Positions 19,349-28,982 of a DNA stretch of 64,000 nucleotides are shown piece by piece; within the stretch, counting starts at the first letter, position 1; each line of letters begins with the position of its first letter. The translations under genes and the position numbers were made by a program. Under the pieces are notes generated by a model. It saw only the letters and a list, made by a program, of their open reading frames with translations, searched no databases and was not told the origin of the DNA. This stretch comes from Pseudomonadota bacterium (GTDB taxonomy: Bacteria > Desulfobacterota > Desulfobulbia > Desulfobulbales > JAHJIY01), in NCBI GenBank assembly GCA_018823175.1, contig JAHJIY010000088.1:1-64000 (forward strand), written 5' to 3'.

Positions 19349-20286
19349 GTGGTTTTGTCCGTTCTTCATATAAATTTGTATTAAGTCGTTTCGGCATCCC
19401 TGAAGGATTTCGGGTTGCCGGGCGGATATCTTTTGTCCCGACCCGTAACGGATATATTTTTTTTGTGATGCTTCTGGGCATGCTGTTCGGGTCGATGAAT
19501 CATAATAATAATCTGGGCTTCATTCTTACCTTTCTCCTGGTCGGCATGGTGGTTGTCTCTTTTATTCATACCTGGCGCAATCTTTCCGGTCTCACTCTGC
19601 TTTTTATCCGGGCGACCCCGGTTTTTGCCGGACAGCAGGCCGCCTTTGAAATCCTGACGAGCTGCCTTGACCATTTCCGGTATCGCCTTGAATATAATTT
19701 CCCCGGCGGCAAAACAACCATCGTTGATCTTGCCAGGCAAGAGACTAAAAACGTAACGGTTTTTCATGATACCGACCGGCGTGGTCTGCTCACTCCCGAG
19801 GTGGTCGAAATCTCGACAAGTTACCCCCTTGGTCTGTTCCGACTCCGCAAAGCATTTATGGTGGATGGTTCTTGTCTGGTTTTACCAAAGCCGGTTGCCG
19901 GGCCGATGATTACTGCCCGGCGCAAAGGGGAGGAGAGGGGCGAGGGGGAATCAGGCGGAGCCGGGGTCGAAGATTTTGAAGGTCTGGCCACCTATCAGTA
20001 TGGTGATTGCCTGCAGCAGATCTCCTGGAAGGCATCTGCCCGAGGCCAGGGTCTGTACACCAAAAAATTTGAAGGCCGGCGGGGGAGATTGCTTTTTTTC
20101 AGCTTTGACGTGATGCCGGGCCATGATCCTGAGTTGAAGTTGTCCCGGTTATGTTTCATGATTATCAGGGCGGAGGCCCTCGGGCTGTCTTATGGGCTGC
20201 AGATCGGTGAGATGGTGATTGAGCCGGGGTCGGGCGCCGGCCATCAGCGGCGATGTTTGCGTGAACTTGCCCTGGTGAAGATATGA
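19345..20286 (+). CDS. DUF58 domain-containing membrane protein
   Basis: A 313-residue protein with two hydrophobic segments near residues 34-72 (GYIFFVMLLGMLFG and GFILTFLLVGMVVV) followed by a large soluble part. The DUF58 signature appears late: EDFEGLATYQYGDCLQQISW followed by KASARGQGLYTKKFE. The function is not established; it usually pairs with a MoxR ATPase and a TgpA-type transglutaminase in cell-envelope loci. Start and stop overlap both neighbours by 4 bp, so the three genes form one translationally coupled operon. Confidence 0.9.
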   Translation: MSGFVRSSYKFVLSRFGIPEGFRVAGRISFVPTRNGYIFFVMLLGMLFGSMNHNNNLGFILTFLLVGMVVVSFIHTWRNLSGLTLLFIRATPVFAGQQAAFEILTSCLDHFRYRLEYNFPGGKTTIVDLARQETKNVTVFHDTDRRGLLTPEVVEISTSYPLGLFRLRKAFMVDGSCLVLPKPVAGPMITARRKGEERGEGESGGAGVEDFEGLATYQYGDCLQQISWKASARGQGLYTKKFEGRRGRLLFFSFDVMPGHDPELKLSRLCFMIIRAEALGLSYGLQIGEMVIEPGSGAGHQRRCLRELALVKI

Positions 20287-22382
20287 AGACCGATAGTAAA
20301 AGGCCTGCCACTTCATATCACATGGCGCCGGATTCAAGGCGGCCGCCAGGCCTGCGCTTTGTGAAGTCTGCCCAGGGTCATCCCGCCAGCGGCTCTTTTG
20401 CCGACCTTTCTCTGCTGCCTATTCTCTGGGCGGTTATCGTTTGCACCCTGCCCCATTTTATTAATGTTGCCTGGTGGGTGGTTTTTGCCTGTCTTTTCCT
20501 CTGGACCTATATCGCGCTGGCCGCCCGCTATGTCTGGCCGCTGCCGGGCAAGACCTTCTCCCGAATGCTGGCCGGGTTATTTTTTGTCGGGGCGATGACC
20601 ACTCATGAGGGTTTTACGATTGAGGCCTTTGTCGCCCTCCTGTCCCTGATGGTCGCCTTGAAACTATTTGAGTTGCGCAGCGACCATGATCGCAAGCAGA
20701 CCGTCATCCTCTGTTATTTTCTGATCGTCGGCGGTCTGTTTTTCGGTGATACGATCGAGGCCACCTTGTATAAGTTTTTTTCGATTATTTTTACAACCGC
20801 GGTGTTGATTCACTTAAACCGGCCGGGCCGGGGCGGACCTTCGCCGTTAAAACTGGCCCTGCTTCTGATCGGCCAGGCGCTGCCCATTATGGTGGTTCTC
20901 TTTTTGTTTTTCCCAAGGATTCAGGGTGGGCTCTGGGGCCGAACCCATGCAAATTCGGCCCGCGCCGGCTTTTCCGAGGAAATTAATTTCGGTTCATTGA
21001 CCGATCTGGCAAAGAATAACGAGGCGGCCTTTCGGGTTGAGTTTGCCGGAGATATGCCGCTGCAGAAATTTCTCTACTGGCGGGGGGTGGTTCTGTGGGA
21101 TTTTGACGGCAAGACCTGGCGTCGCGGACTTAGTCATCATACGACGCCGGCCAAGCGGATCAAAGGTGAACAGCCGGTTAACTATATTATCACTCTCGAA
21201 CCCCATAACAAGCGCTGGTTGTTTAGCCTGGATCTGCCCCGTAAAATTGATCTGCCGATTACCTGGCTGCTCAACGATTACAGCTATTATAGCTGGCAAC
21301 CGGTGAATCGGCGTTTGACCTATAGCGGTTTGTCCTATCTCGACGGGGTGGATGATTCCCTGCCGGCATTTACTACGGAAATTGCCCTGCGGTTACCGGC
21401 CGGTGCCAATCCCCGGTCCAGGGAACTGGCCGAGAGCCTGCGGCGGGAATCTTCTTCGGAAACGGATTTTATCGGGCTGACGCTGGCATATTTTAAGGCG
21501 CAAAACTTTTTATATACCCTGAATCCGCCGATCTTGACCACCGCAGCGGATGATTTGGATCAGAGTCAGATCGACCGTTTTATTTTTGAGAGCAGGCAGG
21601 GATTCTGTGAACATTTTGCCGGTTCATTTGTTTTTCTGATGCGGGCGGCGGGACTGCCGGCCCGGATGGTGGTCGGTTATCAGGGCGGTAAGCGTAACCC
21701 TTACGGCGAATATCTGGTGGTCAGACAATCAGATGCCCATGCCTGGTGCGAAGTATGGGTGACCGATCAGGGTTGGCAGCGGATTGATCCGACCGGCGAG
21801 GTGGCGCCCGAGCGGCTATTAGCCAACCCGGCCCAGGCCCTGCCTGCCGGTGAAACAGGTCGCTTTCTTTTCTTGCCTGATCTTGGGGTGTTTGGAGAAT
21901 GGCTCGGCCCGGTCCGTAACTACTGGGATTATCTTAACAGCCGCTGGAATCGTTTGGTCATCGGTTATTCGTTTAACGAGCAGACCGGACTTTTTTCCCG
22001 CTTCGGTTTCTCATTTGCCGGCTGGCAAGGTTTTGGCACCGCCCTGTTTACTGCGGTGGCCGGTGCTGTTTTGTTGGTGGTGCTGTTGGGGTTTTTTATG
22101 CACCGTCCGCCGGCTTCAGTCAGGGACGAGGTGGCCGAGGCCTGGGTTATCTTCGGCCGGAAACTGGCGGCGATCGATTTGCCGCGCAGGCCGGGGCAGG
22201 GACCGATCGATTTTCAGGAATATGTATTGCGACAGCGCCCTGATCTGGCCGGGTCGGTGACCGAAATTGTCGCGGCCTATGTTCGATTACGCTATGCCGC
22301 CACCGGTGGATCGTCCTCTGATCGCTCTATATTAAGGGCGATGGTTAAGAAATTTTCTCCCGCTAAGCAAGAAGCGGTTTGA
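20283..22382 (+). CDS. tgpA: TgpA-like membrane transglutaminase-domain protein
   Basis: A 699-residue inner-membrane protein. A block of hydrophobic segments in roughly residues 40-220 matches the DUF3488 N-terminal domain. A periplasmic transglutaminase core follows with a likely catalytic triad of Cys442 (QGFCEHFAGSF), His486 (SDAHAWCEVW) and Asp502 (RIDPTG). Another membrane segment (AVAGAVLLVVLLGFF) lies near residue 605, and a C-terminal DUF4129-like tail contains RPGQGPIDF. By homology to Pseudomonas TgpA it acts on periplasmic substrates, but the substrate is unknown. It is last in the moxR operon. Confidence 0.92.
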   Translation: MKTDSKRPATSYHMAPDSRRPPGLRFVKSAQGHPASGSFADLSLLPILWAVIVCTLPHFINVAWWVVFACLFLWTYIALAARYVWPLPGKTFSRMLAGLFFVGAMTTHEGFTIEAFVALLSLMVALKLFELRSDHDRKQTVILCYFLIVGGLFFGDTIEATLYKFFSIIFTTAVLIHLNRPGRGGPSPLKLALLLIGQALPIMVVLFLFFPRIQGGLWGRTHANSARAGFSEEINFGSLTDLAKNNEAAFRVEFAGDMPLQKFLYWRGVVLWDFDGKTWRRGLSHHTTPAKRIKGEQPVNYIITLEPHNKRWLFSLDLPRKIDLPITWLLNDYSYYSWQPVNRRLTYSGLSYLDGVDDSLPAFTTEIALRLPAGANPRSRELAESLRRESSSETDFIGLTLAYFKAQNFLYTLNPPILTTAADDLDQSQIDRFIFESRQGFCEHFAGSFVFLMRAAGLPARMVVGYQGGKRNPYGEYLVVRQSDAHAWCEVWVTDQGWQRIDPTGEVAPERLLANPAQALPAGETGRFLFLPDLGVFGEWLGPVRNYWDYLNSRWNRLVIGYSFNEQTGLFSRFGFSFAGWQGFGTALFTAVAGAVLLVVLLGFFMHRPPASVRDEVAEAWVIFGRKLAAIDLPRRPGQGPIDFQEYVLRQRPDLAGSVTEIVAAYVRLRYAATGGSSSDRSILRAMVKKFSPAKQEAV

Positions 22383-22496
22383 TCTGGTAAGCACCGAAGC
22401 CCGATAAAAAACCGCATTATCAGACTTCCCTTACCCTGTAGCCGTAGGTCATTAGGGCTTGGCTATCTGCTGGGGAGGGAATCGGTTTTTGCCTGG

Positions 22497-22667
22497 TTGA
22501 ACATGCAAAGCGAAACGCACCCCAGGGGCACTTCCTCTGGGTGTACCCCAAGGGTATTTGCTGCCAAGTTAGTGAGCAAGTCTAATAGATAGCATCCTTA
22601 CATACTGAGATTCACCATGGCTCGGAGTGTCACAGGATCCCTTACCTGCCGTGGGAAGCTTCAATTG
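22497..22667. mobile_element. Dispersed palindromic element, copy A (MITE/REP-like)
   Basis: The left 28 bp (22497-22524) are identical to 50193-50220. The right end, TGCCGTGGGAAGCTTCAATTG (22647-22667, 21 bases, two mismatches), matches 50309-50329. The interior shares GGCACTTCCT and the 14-mer CCAAGGGTATTTGC with copy B. The two ends are roughly inverted (TTGAA at the left, TTCAA at the right). No transposase is encoded. The copy lies between tgpA and the 3' end of the lipoprotein gene. It is classed as mobile by inference from the shared ends at two unrelated sites. Confidence 0.6.
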
Positions 22668-22669
22668 TT

Positions 22670-24718
22670 CTATTGTTGAGGTTTAATATGGGTAAAATGC
22701 CAGTAAACCCTGGCACTTTGCACCGCTGCCCAGGGGATTGTTACTTCAGGGATCGACAGTTGTACTGTCTTTGATCCATAAACAGTTTCGGTTATCGGCG
22801 ACGAATACTTTCGGCCATTATTGAGCATTTCTTGCAGAGTGATCGGTGCTGTAGGCTGAATACCGGAGTCACCGATTAGCGATTCATACCCAGTCTTATA
22901 ACCTGACTCAGCAGGAGATTCATACAGTGAGCATTGATCTCCGATATAAGTGCGTAATAATGACGACCATGAAAGGTCAATACTGTCAACTCCCCCCAAA
23001 ACTGCCTTTTTGATGCTACTGATCGCAAAGCCTGAGCCCTCCGGACTATAAGTGCCATCGACCGCCAGATTGATACTGGCCGATTGCGGCGTGGAAAACA
23101 GTATGAACTGAGTAAATCCATCAGGGCAGTCGCTATTAGTAATCGTCTCTCGATATATGGTTTCCGGCATCGCAATCTCAACTATATCATCGCCGGTTAA
23201 CGTATAAACCGGCGGATCAGTGTTGCCTGCGGTAGACGGATCGGCATATAACCGGACATCATGGGTTTCGGTCCAGGCACCGCCACCTTGGTTAATGAAT
23301 TCAGATAGACCCGGCAAGGATCCGGCCAGATTGAATGTTACGTTAATTTTACCAAGCCACGGGTCGCAGGTGTTGATCGCGTCTCTAACCTTATCCAGTA
23401 ACTGATCAAATAATGTTTCGGATCCACCCAGGGTCTGGATCTGAGCCGCCGACTGCAACATTTCGCGAATCCGCCCACAGCCTGGTTCTGCTAACAGATC
23501 AGTGCCGATATTTTCGGCAATGGTCGTTGCTTCATTCATCAGTTCGTCGAATGTCCCGTCGTATCCACTTACCAGAGCGCTTACCACTGCTGCATCTATT
23601 AGGGCAAATTTACCGGTCTCATCGCGTTGATGATTTGCTGCGTACTGCTGCGCCATGCTCACGTATTGAGCTGCGCCCTGGGCCATTATCGTTTCTCCGG
23701 TGTTCACCAAATCATCATCGCCGGCTCTTTGGCCCTGGGCGGAAATCGCCATTCCGTAACGAATATTGGCCTTGGCTTGGGCTCGGGTCGTTGCATTGGG
23801 ATAAGGCATGGTCGGTTCTCCGTCGGCAGTCGCCGCCACTCCGGCGCCGGTAGCCGCCGCTCCGGCCGCGCCCCAGACCGAAAGATGGGGAAGATTACAA
23901 GTGACATGGGTTGAATCAACCAGGGTACAGATGTTTGCGACCTCCTGCCATTGACCGCTGGTTCCATCGAAATAGGCCAGCGGTGGAGGCGTGCTAACCG
24001 CTGCAGGCAAGGTAATGGTAACCGGGAGATTTTGCCCGGTCACAAAGGTGGCCGGAACGCCATCGGCGTCTAGCGCCGTAATCGAGAAGGTCCGCAGGAA
24101 AGGACGGAATATATCGGTGCTCATCAGGGCATAGGAGGCGTCCATATCCTGTGGCGGAATTTCGGTCAGTTCAACCGTGGTCTTCGCGGCAAACAAACTG
24201 TCAGTCAGCTCAATACTTATATTATTATGAGACAGGCTCTTGGCGGTTCCAGGTTCAAACTCGGTCGAGGCGCCCAACGGGGTGAGCCGGGTTGTGAAGA
24301 TATTCACACTGTTCACCGTGCCGAGAGACTTGGTATAGGTTTCGGCATAACCGTCGGCTGAAACCCGCACCCAGCCGCTTGCTTCCGTACCCATCTCACC
24401 GTAAAACGCCCCGCCCGATGAGGTCGATTGAGTTGAAGCACCGGCAACGCCGCTGCTGTCGTCGCCGATCACCGCAAAATCAATCGGCTGATCAGAGGTA
24501 TCCGTTATCAACCCCAAGGCATTGTAGGTGCCCAACGAAGCTGGACTGCCGGTGCCGCCCGTATCATCTGTCGTGTCGTCGGTTGTGGTCGGGGTGGTGC
24601 TTTTTCCGGAACCACTGCCGCAACCAAAAAGGAGCATACATAAAACGGCGCATGCGATTATATTCCTGACCGATAACAACCATTCCCGATTAGGTCCCGT
24701 CAAATTAATCTGTATCAT
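22670..24718 (-). CDS. Large orphan lipoprotein with carboxypeptidase-regulatory-like N-terminal module
   Basis: A 682-residue protein with an N-terminal hydrophobic segment and lipobox LLFGC (lipidated Cys33). A low-complexity Ser/Thr/Asp/Gly linker (TTPTTTDDTTDDTGG) follows. Residues ~60-130 (YNALGLITDTSDQPIDFAVI and later GWVRVSADGYAETY) resemble a carboxypeptidase-regulatory-like beta-sandwich. The rest, with an Ala-rich helical middle and a beta-rich end, matches nothing I recognise. It should be anchored to the inner or outer membrane on the periplasmic side. Neighbours give no functional hint. It stands alone on the minus strand. Confidence 0.8.
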   Translation of the reverse strand: MIQINLTGPNREWLLSVRNIIACAVLCMLLFGCGSGSGKSTTPTTTDDTTDDTGGTGSPASLGTYNALGLITDTSDQPIDFAVIGDDSSGVAGASTQSTSSGGAFYGEMGTEASGWVRVSADGYAETYTKSLGTVNSVNIFTTRLTPLGASTEFEPGTAKSLSHNNISIELTDSLFAAKTTVELTEIPPQDMDASYALMSTDIFRPFLRTFSITALDADGVPATFVTGQNLPVTITLPAAVSTPPPLAYFDGTSGQWQEVANICTLVDSTHVTCNLPHLSVWGAAGAAATGAGVAATADGEPTMPYPNATTRAQAKANIRYGMAISAQGQRAGDDDLVNTGETIMAQGAAQYVSMAQQYAANHQRDETGKFALIDAAVVSALVSGYDGTFDELMNEATTIAENIGTDLLAEPGCGRIREMLQSAAQIQTLGGSETLFDQLLDKVRDAINTCDPWLGKINVTFNLAGSLPGLSEFINQGGGAWTETHDVRLYADPSTAGNTDPPVYTLTGDDIVEIAMPETIYRETITNSDCPDGFTQFILFSTPQSASINLAVDGTYSPEGSGFAISSIKKAVLGGVDSIDLSWSSLLRTYIGDQCSLYESPAESGYKTGYESLIGDSGIQPTAPITLQEMLNNGRKYSSPITETVYGSKTVQLSIPEVTIPWAAVQSARVYWHFTHIKPQQ

Positions 24719-25264
24719 TTCATACCTCCCTTATCCTGACCATTTATGCTGCGATCAACCAACTAACTGTTAGATTTTATGGGTAATTTTCGGCAAGCAG
24801 TACAACCTGTTATTTTGAGGTTACAATTAATATGATTTTGCAATCAGCCCAGTGCGTATAAATGTACTCAATTGCCGGGACATCGGGACTGGAAGTCAGA
24901 TAGGGTTAGGGGGGCTGAATCTAAGTTGCCCTTTTCTGAATCTGCGGACACAAATATGGCCGAAAATTTACCCTCGTTATTGTCGAGAAAATGATAGATG
25001 TCTCAATGGAGTAAATATAAAACATTTGACGATTACTCGCAACAACCGGATTTTTTGCATCAGTCCTGGAAATTGTGGACAAACCGAGAAGTTGTCAAAT
25101 TGAAAACTACCGGTATTTTTGTCAGGTCATTCGGCTTTTTTAACGGATCAAGATTTTTTTGTTTTATGCCATGTTTAGTTGATCTCTCTGCCGGAAGTAT
25201 GAGAAAATCCACTGGGTAGTCTTTTCGGATTTGCGGGCCAAACTTTTCCCCGGAGGAAAAAAAG
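24719..25264. other. 546-bp non-coding region
   Basis: Divergent spacer between the lipoprotein gene and uspA. Short reading frames exist (for example 24998-25219), but they lack a ribosome site and any recognisable protein pattern. A GGAGG-type ribosome site for uspA is at its right end. I see no hairpin terminator or RNA gene. Confidence 0.5.
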
Positions 25265-25711
25265 ATGAAACAAAAAGATTGTGCCGTGATGAGACACGAA
25301 AGAATGCTGGTTGCCACCGATGGTTCAAAACATAGCGCCGCCGCCCTTGATCAGGCAATCGGCCTGGCTAAGGCATGTCAGTGCAAACTTTTCATCCTGC
25401 ATGCCATTGACATGAATCCGGAGTATCTGGCCATCAGCCCGAAACTTGAAGAGTTGATGGAAAAAGATGCGGCGCTTATTCTTGAAAAAGCCAAGAAGAA
25501 GGCGACGGAGGCCGGAATTGTCTGCGAAACTATTCTCGATATAGCCGACCCGCCTTATAAGGCTATCGTTCAGACGGCAAAGAAACAGAAAATCGATCTG
25601 ATCGTCATGGGCACCCATGGGAAAAACGCCCTGGCAAAACTTGTGATGGGCAGTGTGACCAGGCAGGTTATTGGTCATATCCCTTGTGCGGTGATGGTTG
25701 TTCCGGTCTGA
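25265..25711 (+). CDS. Universal stress protein UspA family
   Basis: A 148-residue single Usp domain. It begins with the RMLVATDGSKHSAAALDQAI strand-helix and ends with the nucleotide-binding signature MGTHGKNALAKLVMGSVT, which fits the ATP-binding G2xG9xG(S/T) pattern, then VPCAVMVV-like IPCAVMVVPV. It is cytoplasmic. It is followed 52 bp later by a SulP transporter, a pairing often seen, so it may modulate that transporter or respond to the same stress. Confidence 0.94.
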   Translation: MKQKDCAVMRHERMLVATDGSKHSAAALDQAIGLAKACQCKLFILHAIDMNPEYLAISPKLEELMEKDAALILEKAKKKATEAGIVCETILDIADPPYKAIVQTAKKQKIDLIVMGTHGKNALAKLVMGSVTRQVIGHIPCAVMVVPV

Positions 25712-25763
25712 TATTTATCTGTCGAAAATCAGCTGGTCCTGAAAGATCAGGATGGAGGGCGCA

Positions 25764-27524
25764 ATGAACCGCCATAACTTTTCATCTTCGTTGTTGCCGT
25801 TTCTGCAATGGTGGCCTCGGGTCACGCACCGCACTTTTCGTGATGATCTGCTTGCCGGGCTAACGGGTGCGGTTGTCGCCCTGCCGCAGGGGGTCGCCTT
25901 TGCGACCATTGCCGGAATGCCTCCGGAGTATGGCCTCTACGCCGGGATGGTGCCGGCGATTGTCGCGGCGCTTTTCGGTTCTTCCTGGCATCTGGTATCT
26001 GGCCCGACCACGGCGGCCTCCATTGTTTTGTTTTCAGCTTTAAGCATCCATGCGGTGCCGGGCAGTGCCCAGTATGTGCAATTGGCCCTCACTCTTACGA
26101 TGATGGTTGGACTGATTCAGTTGGTGATGGGACTGGCGCGTCTGGGCTCTTTGGTTAATTTCATTTCGCATTCGGTCATTGTCGGTTTCACGGCCGGGGC
26201 CGCAATCCTGATTGCCGCAAGCCAGTTGAAGCATTTTCTCGGCATATCTCTGCCGCGTGGCGGCCATTTATATCAGACCCTTTACGCCGTTTATACCCAC
26301 TGGTCTGAGATTAATCCTTACGCAACCGCCATCGGTCTGATCACGATGATTTCAGGTCTGTTGATCAGGCGCTATCGGCCGAAATTTCCATACATGATTG
26401 TTTCCATGCTGGTCGGCAGTGTTGCCGCTGCACTATTTTCCTGGATTGTGGGGCCGGAAAAGCTGACGATTCCGACCGTCGGCGCTCTGCCATCTTCGTT
26501 GCCGCCCCTGTCGGCCCCGCATCTTACCCTTGAAAATATCAGGATGCTGGCGCCGGTCGCTCTGGCCACCACCCTTTTTGCCTTGACCGAGGCGGTATCC
26601 ATTGCCCGTTCTCTGGCTGCCAAGACCGGTCAAACACTGGACGGCAATCAGGAATTCATTGGGCAGGGTTTGTCAAATATCGTCGGGTGTTTTTTCTCCG
26701 GCTATGTGGCGACCGGATCGTTTAACCGAAGCGCCTTGAATTATCAGGCCGGGGCCCGGACGCCTCTGGCCGCCGTCTTTGCCGGCGGATTGTTGATCAT
26801 TCTTGTCCTGCTTGTTGCACCGTGGGCTGCCTTTTTGCCTAACGCCGCCATGGCCGGGATTTTGTTTCTGGTCGCCTGGGGATTGTTTGATTTAAAACAC
26901 ATTTCGCGGATTCTTAAAACCTGCCGGTCGGAAAGTGTGATCATGGGCACGACATTTCTGGCCACCCTGTTTCTGGAATTGGAATTTGCAATTTTTCTGG
27001 GGGTCCTGCTTTCCCTTATTCTGTACCTTAATCGTACTTCGCACCCCCATGTCCTCAGTCGGGTCCCCGACCAGCGCCAGGAAATGCGCTCATTTACGAC
27101 CGATCATTCCCTGCCGGAATGCCCGCAACTAAAGATTATCCGGATCGATGGCTCACTGTTTTTTGGCGCCATCAATCACGTTAACGAAAAATTGCAGGTT
27201 GAGCGGAACCAGACCCCGGGCCAGAAACATTTGCTGATCGTCTCTTCCGGGATAAATTTTATCGACATGGCCGGGGCCGAGTTTCTGGTCGAGCTTGCCA
27301 AAAAACAGCGTGCCATGGGGGGAGGTCTCTATCTTTATGATATAAAGGCTGGAGTCTGTGATCTTTTTACGCGCTGTGAATATTTAGCCGATATCGGTAG
27401 CGAAAACATTTTCGCCTCCAAAAAGGAAGCGTTGGCCAAGATTTTTGAGCTACTTAACAAGGAAATTTGTGGCCCTTGCCGGGCAAGGATTTTTCTTGAA
27501 TGTCGATCCCTACCTCAATCTTGA
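25764..27524 (+). CDS. SulP-family anion transporter with STAS domain
   Basis: Inner-membrane transporter with the SulP signature near the N-terminus (DDLLAGLTGAVVALPQGVAF, then GMPPEYGLYAGMVPAIVAAL), about ten or more hydrophobic segments up to residue ~425, and a C-terminal cytoplasmic STAS domain containing GINFIDMAGAEFLV. Family members carry sulfate, bicarbonate or dicarboxylates; the substrate here is not decidable. Sulfate is plausible if the host is a sulfate reducer, but that is inference. The start at 25764 is chosen because GGAGGG lies at 25754-25759; an in-frame ATG at 25752 would include that site. The tail carries extra cysteines (EICGPCRARIFLECR). Confidence 0.93.
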   Translation: MNRHNFSSSLLPFLQWWPRVTHRTFRDDLLAGLTGAVVALPQGVAFATIAGMPPEYGLYAGMVPAIVAALFGSSWHLVSGPTTAASIVLFSALSIHAVPGSAQYVQLALTLTMMVGLIQLVMGLARLGSLVNFISHSVIVGFTAGAAILIAASQLKHFLGISLPRGGHLYQTLYAVYTHWSEINPYATAIGLITMISGLLIRRYRPKFPYMIVSMLVGSVAAALFSWIVGPEKLTIPTVGALPSSLPPLSAPHLTLENIRMLAPVALATTLFALTEAVSIARSLAAKTGQTLDGNQEFIGQGLSNIVGCFFSGYVATGSFNRSALNYQAGARTPLAAVFAGGLLIILVLLVAPWAAFLPNAAMAGILFLVAWGLFDLKHISRILKTCRSESVIMGTTFLATLFLELEFAIFLGVLLSLILYLNRTSHPHVLSRVPDQRQEMRSFTTDHSLPECPQLKIIRIDGSLFFGAINHVNEKLQVERNQTPGQKHLLIVSSGINFIDMAGAEFLVELAKKQRAMGGGLYLYDIKAGVCDLFTRCEYLADIGSENIFASKKEALAKIFELLNKEICGPCRARIFLECRSLPQS

Positions 27525-27604
27525 GTGGACTTCTCCGGTGTAGGGCAGCCCTTTGAAATAAATTTTGGCTGGGCAGGCATTTCGGCCATCGGGGCAGGCT
27601 TTGG

Positions 27605-28765
27605 TCAATTGACTGCCCGGTCAAGCATGGCTGGCAGGCCACCTTTATCTTCCGGGCTGAAACCGAAGACCTCCTGCCATATCTCATCACTTTCCATACA
27701 CAGGTAGATGCAGGTTCTGGCGTTGGCATTTGCTCGGAGCAGGTCATGGATCAACTTGTACATTTCCACTCGTAGCGGCCTGAAATAGCGTGATTTATTG
27801 TCGAGGCCGGTGATGAACTCTTCGTGAAAAAAATTGGAGTTGGGGAACCTGGTGGTGGCGATGGATTTCAGGGCAGGCAGGTAGCGCAAGGCCCCGATAC
27901 TGATCCAGACGATTTTTTCGGGCGGCACGGCGGCAAACATGCGGGAGATGGTTTCGGCGTAGCCTTGTTGCCAGCCGGGATGAAAGATCACCGGATCAAA
28001 ATGAAATCCGATCTTGTAGCCCATCTCGGCGCAGCGACTGGCCGCCTCCAAACGCTGGTTGAGAGATGCGGTTTTCAACTCCTCTTTTTGCATGATCACC
28101 GGACTGTTCAGCGACCAGGAAACAACGGTCCGTCCTTTATGGTCAATGCCCTGCAGGTTGTCGATAACTGCTGTTTTGGTTTTCAGTTCCAGGACCGCAG
28201 TTTGTTTGCCGCTCATGTACTCAACCAGGATGCGGCTCAGCCCGGTCAGGCGATCCAAGGCCATGCTGTCGGTGAACTCGCCGGTCCCGATTCGGCGAAA
28301 GGTCTGCGGTTCTGATCGAAAGGCTTCATCGAGTTCGGCCAGAAGATCATCCACATTTACATAAAACGAGAGCCATGGATTGTTCATGTACGCCTGGAGA
28401 ATGCAATATACACAATCCATCGGGCAGTTCATGCCGATGTTCAATACCTGGTAGTCGCAGCAGCGATATTCCCGGGTCGCTGGACAGGCTTTTAAGAAGC
28501 GGCCCCGGTTAAGGCTGAGAAACAGATTTTGTTTGCCGAGGGTCAGATTCTTGATATAGCCTGCCATGCCGCCTTTTTGTTGCCCTCCCGGCAGATCGGG
28601 GACGCAACGGTCTTTGATAATTTCAACTGGAATGGGTTTGGCTTTGGTCAGGATCTCTCTGGTGTATGGCAGATCAAGGATGCTTTCTTCCACGTAAATT
28701 CGGCGGATTAATTCGGAAGGGTCACTAAATGGAGAGGGGTTTTTTGAGGGTTGTTTTTTTAGCAT
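27605..28765 (-). CDS. Radical SAM protein of the spore photoproduct lyase family
   Basis: The 386-residue protein has the radical SAM cluster motif CPMDCVYC (Cys114, Cys118, Cys121; CX3CX2C spacing as in SplB). It also shows SPL-like segments downstream: TVVSWSLNSPVI, EAASRCAEMGYKIGFHFDP and HPGWQQGYAETI. The family repairs the spore photoproduct in DNA. The cysteine that serves as hydrogen-atom donor (Cys141 in Bacillus subtilis) appears to be replaced: the aligned stretch reads GTGEFTDSMALDRLT, and no Cys occurs between Cys121 and about residue 239. A non-sporulating host is likely, so the real substrate may differ. It converges on the SulP gene and diverges from the hydrogenase operon. 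Confidence 0.87.
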   Translation of the reverse strand: MLKKQPSKNPSPFSDPSELIRRIYVEESILDLPYTREILTKAKPIPVEIIKDRCVPDLPGGQQKGGMAGYIKNLTLGKQNLFLSLNRGRFLKACPATREYRCCDYQVLNIGMNCPMDCVYCILQAYMNNPWLSFYVNVDDLLAELDEAFRSEPQTFRRIGTGEFTDSMALDRLTGLSRILVEYMSGKQTAVLELKTKTAVIDNLQGIDHKGRTVVSWSLNSPVIMQKEELKTASLNQRLEAASRCAEMGYKIGFHFDPVIFHPGWQQGYAETISRMFAAVPPEKIVWISIGALRYLPALKSIATTRFPNSNFFHEEFITGLDNKSRYFRPLRVEMYKLIHDLLRANANARTCIYLCMESDEIWQEVFGFSPEDKGGLPAMLDRAVN

Positions 28766-28982
28766 GGCAAGAACATAACGTAAAGTTTTCGCGCAGCCAA
28801 CGTCAAATAAACCGGTTTTTCAAAAAAAGATTTATTAAAGAAAATATGTGACAATAAATAAGAGTTTTTTCTTGACATTGATTGTTGAAAAATGATGATC
28901 TGTATTTAGATAGATATATAAAAATCTGTAATAGTGTTTTTTGTGAATCCTCCCCAATAACCAAATGAAGATGAGGGGTGCC

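Noticed and set aside
24998-25219. Small reading frame in the 546-bp gap before uspA
   Set aside because: No ribosome site and no protein-like pattern.
28872-28877. TTGACA as -35 of a hydrogenase promoter
   Set aside because: No acceptable -10 at 16-18 bases; the box alone is not enough to call a promoter.
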